Assembly (NCBI GenBank): GCA_037447655.1
Contig: JBBHKE010002422.1
Location: 188,001 to 252,000, forward strand
Source of the DNA: Zygnema cylindricum
Taxonomy: Eukaryota; Streptophyta; Zygnematophyceae; Zygnematales; Zygnemataceae
Direction: 5' to 3'
Length of the DNA stretch: 64,000 bases
The position numbers and the translations under genes were made by a program. Under the pieces are notes generated by a model. The model did not search any database, was not told where the DNA came from, and saw only the letters and a program-made list of their open reading frames with translations. Below are positions 45,513-56,817 of the stretch, in pieces (the stretch's first letter is position 1; every line of letters begins with the position of its first letter).

Positions 45513-46334
45513 TAGTGTTGTGTATCGGTAAGGATTTTCCGATAACCGATATGGGCCATTTTTCGGGGACCCGATAATCGATATATTGGTACAATATATC
45601 GCTATCGGTCTTATCGCCGATAAGTAGCCGATAATATCGGCTACTTATCGGCGATAATGCCGATAACGATAATTATCGGCGATAATTGTACGAACCGTAC
45701 AGATAAATGTACGGCCATTACACTCATATGTACGTCATATTCCCCCGACAATAGTCGGCATAATATATGTACGGCTTTAGTACGACTCCAGTTAAAGCGA
45801 TGTACCTTCCACATTCGACGCCGTGGCTTTGTCCCTTTCTTTTTTGAGATCCACTAAAAACCTGCCACGTGTCAATCCGTCGACTTTTTTGGCCAAAGCC
45901 GCCAAAAAAGCCATTCTGAGATGTCGGCGCTCACGCTGACCGTCCGCTCTTATTTTATCATTGAATGTCGTCCGTTCGATTCTAGCCGCGCGCATAATGT
46001 TATTCTGCATCCGTTGTACTTTGAGTCCGCCGTCTTTTTACCGTTTCATGATAATCAGTTTATCGGTTCAATTCCGTACATTCCCGTCAAATTTATGTAC
46101 AGTTAACCGCACAAAAAGTACTACAAAGTGCAACGTATTTTTTCGTCAAATTCCGTACATTTCCCGTAAAAAGCCGTACATTTCACGTAAATTTCCATTC
46201 AGTTTACCGGACAGAAAGCATTCCGGACAGAAAGTACAGAAAGTACAAATATATCGGGACCGCTGGCCGTTCGATAACGATAACTATCGGTATCGGTGTT
46301 ATCGCGATAAGTTTTTTGCCGATACACAACACTA
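45513..46334. mobile_element. hAT-like element, 822 bp, nested in A4
   Basis: Ends TAGTGTTGTGTATCGG and CCGATACACAACACTA, perfect inverted repeats, with an exact 8-bp duplication CAAATTAC (45505-45512 and 46335-46342). It is the same family as 43062-44675, with abundant TATCGGCGATAAT subterminal repeats. Non-coding; it must rely on a transposase encoded elsewhere. Confidence 0.93.
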
Positions 46335-46423
46335 CAAATTACCATAATTAAACAATTAGAATGTATGTTTTTTTTCAAAATTTTCAAATTCTTAATTTGC
46401 GTAAACCACGGTAATTATTATTA

Positions 46424-47233
46424 AAGAATTGCTAATCGCAGAGATGATTTTTGCTTCGCGCAGGTAGTTGTCAGAAATTGTACATTTGAAGTACAATTTC
46501 GTACAGGCTACGTACCTTTAATTTCAGATTTGACGGTCAATCCGTCGAACAACTTTGACTGGCGGAATATTGTACCGGCGGTTAAAAAAGTGTCGCGCTT
46601 GCAAACGTCGACCGTCATAAAAAAAATAAAATTTCACACGGCCGGCGCAGGTTTACTGTAACCAAACTGCGGCAGCCACATATAAATAAAATGGCTGCGC
46701 GCAGGTAGTTTACTTCAAAAATGAAATCAACTCGCAAACCGTTACATTGAACTTGGACATATATTAAAGGACGACGTACAACATGTGTAAACTCGCACGA
46801 AACCAAATAAACTGTGTACAAAATAAAAATGCGTACCCGACTACCCGCGTATAAATATCGATGAAACTAAAATGACACGTCGTCACGTCCACGGTGGATA
46901 TGACAACGAGTTGATTTCATTTTTGCGGTTAACGTGAAGTGATAAACTACCTGCGCGCAGCCATTTTATTTATATGTGGCTGCCGCAGTTTGGTTAGAGT
47001 AAAACTGCGCCGGCCGTGTGAATTTTTTTTTTTTTAATGACGGTCGACGTTTGCAAACGCGACACTTTTTTAACCGCCGGTTTTGTATAGTCCGCCAGTC
47101 AAAGTTGTTCGACAGATTGACCGTCAGATCTGAAATTAAAGGTACGTAGCTTGTACGAAATTGTACTTCAAATGTACAATTTCTGACAACTACCTGCGCG
47201 CAGCAAAAATCGTCTCTGCGATTAGCAATTCCC
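46424..47233. mobile_element. MULE-like foldback element, nested in A4
   Basis: About 290-bp arms (46424-46714 and about 46930-47233) are inverted copies: 'GCTAATCGCAGAGATGATTT' against its complement, 'ATTTGAAGTACAATTTCGTA', 'TGACGGTCAATCCGTCGAAC'. Flanked by a 9-bp direct repeat TTATTATTA (46415-46423 and 47234-47242), the Mutator hallmark. The repeat is low complexity, but the related MITE at 56597 shows the uninterrupted site near 56765. Confidence 0.75.
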
Positions 47234-47339
47234 TTATTATTATACGCTAAAGAAACTTCTACGCTAATAGCGATTGGCGGTGTAACGCATTTTGAGGTCC
47301 AAAATTAGTTTTTTGCAGATCCGTACAGATTCGATTCTA

Positions 47340-48990
47340 TGGACATTTACCACTCTAACAAATAGTGTATATTGGCAAAAATTTCGCGAATCGCCACGCC
47401 TCGATATAGTACGCACTATATAGAATTGAATGAAGGCAGGCTTTTGTACTATACGGCTGCTGTACGAATATCGTCAGCGATATGTGGCTTCTGTGGACTC
47501 TACAGTATGTCACGCAACAGTAACAGCTGTCATCCAGTTTTCTGCTAGGAAAATTAGCTACGTGGCACATTGTCACATTGAAATGACTATTTCTTTTTTT
47601 TCGCGGCGCTTTTTAGTACTCTAACAAACAATTTTCTTGTCTTATATGCCGGGAAAAAACTCGTGACAAAATATGTTTTATAGTTTTATTTCTCTCGGGC
47701 AACTCTTGCACGCTCGGTCTCTAGTCTTGCATGTCATATTTAATATAATAAGACAAAGATGTCGAATGGCACCGCCCTACCAAAGTTTGTTTCTTTTTCT
47801 CGCCTAACTTTTTTTCCGGTGTTAACTCTTGGACGGATGTGCACAAAACAACAAATGTTCCGCAATGTTCGACAAAGTCCGCGTTTGGCGCTTTTGGTTA
47901 AGAATCTAAATGCGTATCTTAGGTCACTCTCACGTGGCTGCATCGCATTCGACCGCCAGTCTGTCATCATTGCAACACAGCGACCGTGTATCCCGCGTGC
48001 AGTGTCGTTAAGCACTTGTCAGGACTTTTTTTTTTTTTCCATATTTTTAATTTTTCCAAACATATCAAATTCCGCAATCGTGGTATTACAGTTGTACAGC
48101 TTTAATGTAAATAATTAAATTTAGCTATTTCCTCTTGTGAAATATCCAATTTTGAAGTATCTAAGACGAAATTATTGTGCTTAATTACGGCAAAATTACA
48201 CTGTACGGAGAGCGTACCGGAGAGTCGTCGTCTATGTAAGTGCGCTAAGGATTCTATTCCTTAATTAAGATATAAATTTTTTGTTTGGGAAAAAACGCGC
48301 TCGCGGGTCCCTTAACGTTTTGCACCAATGAAGGGCTCTCCAAAATCGTACAGTACTTTGTTTTCACTATTTTGTTGTCATCCATTTGCTTTTTTGCGGG
48401 CACTTTCAAACCGCCAAAATTTATAATTAACCTTTCTTTCGTACTTTTCTTGAAGTACAAAAATTTCAAATTTGGCGAATTCTTTTTCGACATTTGGCTC
48501 AATCTCCTTGGCGCTAAACAACAACAAATTGACTGGCTGAAAATATTTCCCTAACGTATCCTGTAAAAGATATCACCGACAAGATTCATTCTCTGATTGG
48601 TCCCCAGAGGAGCCAAAAAATCCAGAATCGATCCTCTCAAGTTTGACTTTTACGGGTCGAGAAGCATCCACGTAATCCCATCTGATAAGTACAACGTACG
48701 GCTAAAGCAAAATGTCCCACAAACGGACAACAAGGCTCTTGAATCATCAGCGCAAGGAAATTTACAGAGCGGTAGGATTCTGTACGAACAGACAGCTTTC
48801 CTGGAGACAACAGAATCATGAAGGCAGTCTGGCTTTTAGGTCGATTCCAATTCTCCCACCGACACTGCAAACCGATAAAGCCGAAGTTATTCGTCGTTTT
48901 TTACATCATATTGTACAATCCTGTAAGTCAGAAAACCGGAGGCCCGTAGGCCTACATAGTTTATTTACTGAATCCTAGGGTTACCCCACA
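47340..48990 (+). repeat. 1.5-kb dispersed unit, copy 1
   Basis: Collinear with 52528-54065, in the same orientation, diverged to perhaps 65-70% identity. Shared landmarks include 'GCACGCTCGG', 'AAGAATCTAAATRCGTATCT', 'GTCAGGACTTTTTT', 'GTGGTATTACAGTT', 'CAAATTTGGCG' and 'GGACAACAAGGCTC'. Indels break every reading frame relative to the partner, so it is not maintained as coding. Possibly the inside of a larger element, since TACACCG-type ends lie at both sides. Confidence 0.7.
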
Positions 48991-49099
48991 CTCGAGAAAT
49001 TTGGCAGAGCACGTATATGCGGTATAAAAGGTTGAAATATTATAATATATAATAGCAGATAATATTCGAACCGTGGAAGGCTAATACAGCTCCCGCCAG

Positions 49100-49302
49100 T
49101 ACACCTTGAATCGTTATTAGCGTATAGAAATTATTAGTGTAAAAAAAAAAATAGCGTCATTAATTATAATTTAGTGCCAGGAGACGTGGCAGATTATGGT
49201 ACACCTCTTTAAATAGTGTAATTTATATTGTTTAAGCTATCAATGTCAAAATTTAGGGGTGCCAGTATAGAGTACATAAGTCTAATAACGATTCACGGGG
49301 TA
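49100..49302 (-). mobile_element. MITE family B, copy B2
   Basis: 203 bp, starting TACACCTTGAATCG and ending CGATTCACGGGGTA; inverted relative to B1 and B3. Linked by CAG to A2. Confidence 0.8.
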
Positions 49303-49305
49303 CAG

Positions 49306-49842
49306 TACACCGCGAATCTTTATTAGTGTCAAAGTCACTAATTTGGGTTCTTAAAATTTTGATTTTTTTCCTCAAATAGGATACATTATTTTAATTTTTC
49401 CTCGAAGTTAACTAAGGTACGGTACAAAATAGCGTAAAGAACGAAAATACAATAAGATATAAATAGTGTGGTGTACGGTCTATGTCAGACCGTACATAAA
49501 TCTACCTTTTCAAATGACAAATTTACAAAAAAATCATTAAATCAGACGCGCACGCATAGGAAAGTGCGCTCAAAAAAGCGATTAGTCTGACACATAAATT
49601 AGTCTGACATGTACGGATAAAATTTCACGACGACGTACGATTTCTAATATTTTGTACAGATACGTATATTAATGTGTATAATCGAACGGTGAGTATTCCA
49701 TTTTTGTTGTTCCAAAATTAACATTAAGTCGAAATTAGAATACACCTTTTATTTTTTAATTTCAAATTCTTAATTAGCGTCAATTATGGTAAATTTTCTT
49801 CAACACTATTTAAACTTGACACTACTAACGATTCGCGGTGTA
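49306..49842 (+). mobile_element. MITE family A, copy A2
   Basis: 537 bp, ends TACACCGCGAATC and GATTCGCGGTGTA. Very close to A1 (12463-13006) throughout. Confidence 0.85.
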
Positions 49843-51363
49843 GAGATTGTAAAATCCAGTTTTTATTTAAGTTTAGTTAACTAGTTTTAACTATATAAAT
49901 GTGAATGTAGATCGCCATAAAATATCGTATGCCACGAGTACAGTACAACATAGTAAAATTTCAAATCGCAATGTTAAAAGGCGATGGGTACCCATGTATC
50001 ACGTAGTGACGAATAAATAAGTATTGTCGATACTGCTATTAGTGTTGATTTTGCTCGTAGTGTTGCTTAGCTTTTGTAGTTTTTGGACGTACTTTTTAGG
50101 TTTTCAAATTGTAGCCTTTAACGGTGCTGAACAATTTTCCATTTTGATCAAGTTTTGTATTTAGATGGTTTAACCATCGTAGTTTTGTCAATAAAATCTT
50201 CTTCATCGATCTTTGTTGAACATACTTTGTATATGTTACCCGCGTTTTAAATTACGACGCGTACTTTGTAGCATGAAAGCATCATAAAAATGTATATATT
50301 GCGTAGCACAAAGGAAATATTAATCCATGATGATTTCGGAGAGTTAATTGTGGCTGAACCATTGACCATCTTTTTCAAGGAGGATTGTCATAATATTTTA
50401 TAGTTGTTTTTTTGCCTTCGCTAAATGGAGTTGGTCTATAGGTGCAAATTGTAATGCGCGCTTAACACGAATTTGACCACAAACATGTCCTACTTAAAGG
50501 AAATTATTTTCTTAAGGAGGGACCAAAGAAGGATTATCAAAAGCAGAAAAAAACACCTTTGTGATGTCACAAACGTCGACTAAAGAAAAAGAGTATTCCG
50601 CTAATCAATATTAGTGTTAAAGTTATTTTTGCCACTTAAAACATCTCTTCTTCTTACACACCCTTCTTTTAGGCTAGTTTCCACTATTCTTAAGCACCAA
50701 ACGTCGAAAAGTCAAATATGAGCGTAAAACATGAAGAAGGAAGGCCACATATCTGAATTTCATAAGTTTGGAAAAATAAGCTTATATAGTCATTTTAACT
50801 TTACTTATGTCACCCGACCCACATTTTTTGTTTGACCAATAAAACCTATGACAATAATAATTTACAAAAAAGCCTCCGAACATTAAAGTGATCAACAAAA
50901 CGAGAAACGTAACATGAATTGCATAATGAGAGTTAAATGACACGTGGCGCGGGTTCGACGTCATGTAAATCTTTCGATGTCACTCTTTGAGAAAGTTAGG
51001 CACAATCGCGATAAAAAGTTGGGCAAATATTTTATGTTTCCTTAACCGTCTTGCTGTGAAATAACTTTGGACTTTTGTTCAAATGATAAAGTGTTTTTTT
51101 TTTCGGCTAGTCATAACAAAAATAATATTCCCAATTATGTGTACAAACACAATGTGTTTTGTCAATTTTGTACACTTATGTTTTATTATAGTTAGAGTCT
51201 AAATCTCAATGGTCTTAGCATGTAAAAAATAGAACCATGTATAGTCCATGAACAATTGCGCAATTTGGGGCCTTTTTTTATTCTTTGTGGATTGGTAGAG
51301 ATTTAATTCTATGGACCTTTATCATCGGCGAGTGCAAAGTGACTTTTCAGGTCGTGCGCCAAC
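49843..51363. other. AT-rich intergenic DNA, no gene seen
   Basis: Only short chance frames. A small G-family-like fragment ('CTAATCAATATTAGTGTTAA' and 'AAAACATCTCTTCTT') lies near 50600. Confidence 0.4.
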
Positions 51364-51530
51364 TACACCGCTAATCGTTGTTAGTGTTAATAACACTAAT
51401 TTTGACGGGGCTTTTTCGGCCCAAAATTATAAATTAGTGTTATTAAAATTAAAACATAATTAACGCTAATATGGAAAGTATTTATTTAGTGTTAACCATT
51501 TTATATTACGTTTGTCAAAATTAGTGTGAT
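51364..51530 (+). mobile_element. MITE fragment, TACACCG group
   Basis: Starts TACACCGCTAATCGTTG and shares 'ACGGGGCTTTTTCGGCCCAAAA' style sequence with the C element at 60245. No clear right end. Confidence 0.4.
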
Positions 51531-51684
51531 GTACGAGAAGCTCGTTTACGTACATTGCATCGTTGTGACATCTCAATTTTACAACATTAAGTGCGCTTTG
51601 AATATAAATTAAATTGCGACACCGATTAGCCGCCAAAATGGAACATTACGAAATATAAAGCATAATATAGCACTAATTTTACTC

Positions 51685-52307
51685 TACACCGCGAATCGTA
51701 ATTAGAGTAATGAAAAAATTAGAGTAAAAAAACAAAAAAAAAACAATTAGAGTAATTGACGCTAATTTATGTGATAGAGCTTTTTCAACTATGAAGTTTA
51801 CTCTAATTTATTTAGTTATTCTATATTGGGTTATGTCGGCGATAATTATGTGCGCGATAATTTCGAACACTAAATTACGTAGATGTACAAAATGTGTCAG
51901 TCCGGTATAGTATTGACATCATTATGACGCAAATAATATTTGTCGCATTGAATGTCAGTTAATGTTCACACTGACGACGATGCTGTCGACGGACGAGAGT
52001 TATGCGAACGGCTTTTTTTCGATGTGATTGAATTTTTTGTTTAGTGCGATTTCACGTGCGAGCGCGATTATATGAAGTCATTATTTGTACCTTTTTACTT
52101 ATAAAAGTACAATTTTGCACGGTCAGACGTCGTTCGTACTCCACACTATTTAAAAATAACCCATATTATAATTTTTTACGCTAATTAAACCTCACCTAAA
52201 TTAGAATAATGAAAAAATTAGAATCGATTACTCTATTTGATGTGATAGAGTCGAAATTTCGAGCAACCGAATTAGAGTAATTTACTCTAATTACGATTCG
52301 CGGTGTA
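51685..52307. mobile_element. MITE, TACACCG group, family D
   Basis: 623 bp with perfect terminal inverted repeats TACACCGCGAATCGTAATTA and its complement at 52288-52307. ATTAGAGTAA motifs fill the subterminal regions. No coding frame. Confidence 0.85.
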
Positions 52308-52527
52308 GTTTACATCTTTTGTACTATTTCCAAATTGCACAAGTAGGTTTTTATGCGAAAGCTATCAAGATAGTACACCTGAACTTGAAATAGTATTTAT
52401 GACAGCTCAGCGTACACCCTATGAAGTAGACTCACAAATTGGCGTTAAATACCAAATTAATGTTAATGCGTTTTTTCTTTTTTTTTTGACACAAAATCAC
52501 AGAACACTAATAATGATTGGCGGTGTA

Positions 52528-54065
52528 GTGTATATCAGATTCAATATCGCGATACGCTACGCCTCGATTAAGGATGCGCTATAGCCCTTCAAATGAAGGC
52601 TGGCTCTGGAACTATGCTTGCACGTTACGCAAAATGGAACAGTTATTTTCCCCGTTTCATGTTTCGATATCTCTCCTACGTGGCGCATCTACGTGCTTCT
52701 TTTTTTACTGTTTGTTTCGAGGCGCTTTTTGGTTTATTAACAAATAAGTTTGTTTGTCTTTTATGTTAAAAACAACATCATGACAGAATCCTCTTTTTTT
52801 TGTTGGCAACTCTACAGTGGCACGCTCGGCCTCTCGCCTCGCATGTGACCATTATCAGAAAACGACAAACGTACTCTAATGGCACTTCGCTAGCAATTTT
52901 TTTTTTTTCTCTCGAATACCTTTTTTCTTCAGGCTAAGAATTTTGGACGTATATTCTCAAAACGACAATTTCTCGATAATGTCCACTTCTGGCGCGAAAT
53001 ACTAAGAATCTAAATACGTATCTTCGAGAGGCGGTATTGGTGACGTGGCATAATTTAATTGGACTGCAGCTTGCCATTATTATTAGCCCAGCTACCGTGT
53101 TTTACGCTTGCAGGGTCGCTGCGTACTCGTCAGGACTTTTTTTCTATGCTTATTATTATTATTATTTTTTTGGAATTTGTTACTTCCAGATTTATCAAAA
53201 TTCCTCACTATTGTGGTATTACAGTTTTACAGCTTTTATTTCAAATTCGGTTTATTTTGTCTCGTGAAATTTATAATTTTATAGCTTTTAAATAATTTAT
53301 AAGGAGAACAGATGTGTTCAAATACGACAAATATCCTGTATCGGAGAGTCCTTTGATTGGTGTTCGTATGCAAGGAAGAAAGTTTTATTGGTCGAATTTT
53401 AACTATTGCGCTAAAAAAGGGCGCTCCAGTCTCCCATACAATTAGGTTATTTCTAGGATTTTTAGGTTAATGTAGGTGAAGGACATGTGGCAATGATTAT
53501 GACTTAAAACTGTTCCGACAATTTTTTTCAAATTTTCTACACGGCCCCAACTCCAAAACCCTAACATTTTATTTTTCTTATTCATTTGCTTTTCCAAGAA
53601 CACTTTGGAGCAATCGGAATTTCAAATTTGGCGTATCGCGCTGTTCCATTTCCTAATCACTAAACGACAAAAGCTGGCTGTCGCTGGCAGAAATTTCGCT
53701 GCCATGTCTTGTAGAGGTGTCATCATTTACGAAAGTCGTTGCTTGATTGGTCCTCGTTTAACTGAAAATCTAAAAATGATCGTCTCCATTTTGACTTCCA
53801 CGTGTCGAGATACGTCTACGTAGCCGAATGCAGACAAGTCTATTGCACGGATATAGATTCGCATGTCCCGCAAAAGGACAACAAGGCTCGACCCTTCCAC
53901 TACAGTACGGACAGACAACTACCCTGGAGAACAGAATCATGACTTCATTCTGGCTTTTCTGTCAACTTCCACCTAACCTACCGACACCAGAACCGACAAA
54001 TGCTGAAAAAAATCGTCGTTTATTTCATCAAATATTATGATCCTGAAAGTCAGAAAATTCCGGCA
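52528..54065 (+). repeat. 1.5-kb dispersed unit, copy 2
   Basis: Partner of 47340-48990. It begins right after a MITE end (GGCGGTGTA at 52519-52527) and ends right before another (TACAACGCCAATCGC at 54070), so the unit sits between inverted MITE ends. Confidence 0.7.
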
Positions 54066-54069
54066 ATGG

Positions 54070-54515
54070 TACAACGCCAATCGCTATTAGGATAAACAAC
54101 GCTAATTCGGTGCCCTTTAAAAAAAGAAAAAATCTGAAATACAATCCATAATTTTATTCTTTCCTTTACGCCATTTAGGGTTTTTTAATTAGCGTAAATA
54201 AAAGAATTACACCGCAACGTTTATAGTGTGATGTACGGACAGGATATGTCCGTACCGAATGTATTTTTTAAATAAAAATGTACAAAAAGTCATTATATGC
54301 AATTGCGCACGCATGTGAATGTGCAATGGAGAAAGAGACGCAAACTCGAATATTCAGATTTTGACGTACTAATTGTCAGATTTTGTACGGATACATATAT
54401 TGCTGTAGACATCAATAAGGCGGGCATTTATTAAATCGAAAAAACCAAAACTAGAGTTAGTGACTAATTAGTATATATGTTTATTTTGGAGTTTTTTTTT
54501 CCCAATTAGGGTGAA
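54070..54515 (+). mobile_element. MITE family A fragment (5' part)
   Basis: Starts TACAACGCCAATCGC and carries the family A interior ('TACGCCATTTAGGG', 'GCGCACGCATGTGAATGTGC', 'CAGATTTTGTACGGATACAT'). The right end is lost. Confidence 0.55.
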
Positions 54516-55289
54516 GTTTCATTAGACGAAAAGTGAGGATGTTTACAGAAATTCATGCCACTCCGTACTACGCTGTACTGCTTATTTTGTTTTTATCCGG
54601 AAAACAACATAATGAAGAATTTTGCCAATATTCTCCAAAATTCTAAGAGTTCACATTGACCGTTGGATATGTTTTTGCAAAGCATATGCTTCGAAAGTTT
54701 TTGTAATGGTGATGTACCTCGCGAGGTACATCATCAATTACAGAAAAAATTGAGCCACGACACGTTGGATAATGAGCATACGTGTCAAGATGACAACCAG
54801 CGGGAATTACAAAAATTTGCGCATGATATACACATTCAAAAATTTGACAAAAAATAAAAACGAAATCTCGTAACGCACTTTTGTCGCGCTTTTTTTGTTA
54901 GCGCCCATTCGTCACAATATTCTTGGAAACGCTCATTCGTCACGCTTAAAAATAGGAACCCTAAAAAAATGAGGTGGTATCTGACAAGGCGTCTACAAAG
55001 AATATAAAAGTTATGTTGCAAGATGACATGGTACGCACGTACATGGTACGCATATGAAGATTTTTGGTCAGTGTGAATATCATTGAAGATTTTCAATATC
55101 AAATTTACAATTCCGTGACACCACTCTTTTGCTAACACATGGATTACAAACTCTGCGCAATTGAACTACGTTCAAATTGTAGCATTCTTTAATATTGGTC
55201 GTACAATTACAAAATGTCTTAATGGAACTTCACGTTTAACGTTAATAACACTATTTTTTTTACGTTATTAATACCTTTAATCTAATAGC
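54516..55289. other. Intergenic, no gene seen
   Basis: Contains a short perfect hairpin GATGTACCTCGCGAGGTACATC at 54711-54732. No coding signal. Confidence 0.4.
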
Positions 55290-55781
55290 TACACCGTGAA
55301 TCGCTATTAGCGTACATGACGCTAATTGGGGTACCCCTTTTTTTGGGGCAAATTCTCAAATAGAATAAAGTACGCTATATGTTTTTGCACATTATTTGAG
55401 GTCCCCCGCTCAATACGGCTCATAACTGTAATTTAGTGTCCTTTTAAATAGTGTGGTGTAAGGACTGCCAGATCTGTACTATTCCGTACCTTTTTAAGTT
55501 TAAAAGTACAGAAAATATAATAATACATAATTGCGTAAATATTTTCCGGCATACGCAGATGTCAAAAAAACGCGACGGCGTACGATTTGAACAATTTCGT
55601 ACATCTACATGTTCTAGTGTGGACATATTATGTGCCGAAAATTTTTACAAAGCAGTTTACAAATTAGAGTACATGATAAATTAGTATCATGGTGTACCCG
55701 AAAAACACAATTTACCGTAAAGTACGCTAATTGTTTCATTACGCTATATTTTTTATTACGCTAATAGCGATTCACGGTGTA
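55290..55781. mobile_element. MITE family A-like, copy E
   Basis: 492 bp, ends TACACCGTGAATCGC and GCGATTCACGGTGTA, with family A-type interior ('TTAAATAGTGTGGTGTAAGG'). Confidence 0.75.
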
Positions 55782-56596
55782 CTTGACGCGAAGTTCCATT
55801 ACACGAAAATTGAGGTTGTTTACGTAATTTTGTACTTATTCTTACCTTGTCGTTCTTTCTTTTGTTTTTTGTTGAAAAACGATATTAAAAAAAAGGAATT
55901 GATCATGACAGTTGGGTGGTTCACACTTGAAAAAGGGTAAAACGGTATGGTATGAAAACGATATTTTTTTTTTGTCCGCCGTGAACTGGCACTTGACGCT
56001 AGCCTACGTCAACTACATTAGTGTGTCGTGATATGAGGCACTTGTCCGTACGAAAAGTAAACGCTTTGCGGACATGATATGTACGACGCCTTCCAAATCA
56101 AACCGTACTGCCACGCAAGCTTTGTACAGAGCGAAAATAACTTCGGAGGAACTTAGGACATGCCCAAAAAAAAACCCTCTGGCGCCCAAAAAAAATAACT
56201 TAGTTTCAGTTCAGTTTTTAGTATAAAATATGTAATAAAAAATTAATGTAAAATTAGTATTAGAACATTTATAAGTGTGTATAATTAGTATTGGTACAGT
56301 TTTTAGTCTGTGTTATTGGTATTAGTAAAAGTCTAGCCAATATAACGTGTGGTAACGAGTAAATAGTTATCGCCAAAATATTTAAAAAATATATAACACA
56401 ATATATATTGTGTATTGTCGCATAGTCACGTTACATATTTTAATGTTTACATAACGTTGTTCAACATGTCGACCTCTCAATCTTTATTGCATAACGTATG
56501 ATACTAAACAATGGTCTCGTACAAGGGTAACGGCGTACCATCCAACTTTGAGAGATGAGATATGGTGTTGTGACGTTTTGCTTTAAAGGAATAAAC
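55782..56596. other. AT-rich intergenic DNA, no gene seen
   Basis: No supported feature. Confidence 0.4.
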
Positions 56597-56817
56597 TACA
56601 CCGCCAATCGCTATTAAAGTTGTGTATGCTAATTCCGTCCCGCTTTTTTTTTTATTATTCTCAAATATAATTATCCACACTACTTAAAAAAAACCCTAAT
56701 TCCTAATTAGAGTAAACGATTTTTTCGAAAATTTCAAAATATCCTAATTAGCGTAAACCACGCTAATTATTCGTATACGTTAAAAAAACTTCCACGCTAA
56801 TAGCGATTGGCAGTGTA
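56597..56817. mobile_element. Internally deleted family A MITE, copy F
   Basis: 221 bp, ends TACACCGCCAATCGC and GCGATTGGCAGTGTA. It retains both outer parts of A4 but lacks the centre. It provides the empty site for the MULE-like insertion in A4. Confidence 0.75.

Larger units (their letters stand above)
45073..47284. mobile_element. MITE family A, copy A4, with two nested insertions
   Basis: Ends TACACCGCCAATCCC and GCGATTGGCGGTGTA. Removing the hAT element (822 + 8 bp) and the MULE-like foldback (810 + 9 bp) leaves about 563 bp, close to the 571 bp of the uninterrupted copy at 59466, with the same internal landmarks ('CAGATTTTGTACGAGGACCTA'). Confidence 0.85.

Noticed and set aside
48285-48978. 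Short frames in the 1.5-kb unit as a conserved gene
   Set aside because: The partner copy at 53460-54040 has frame-breaking indels and no matching protein beyond a few residues after a shared ATG.
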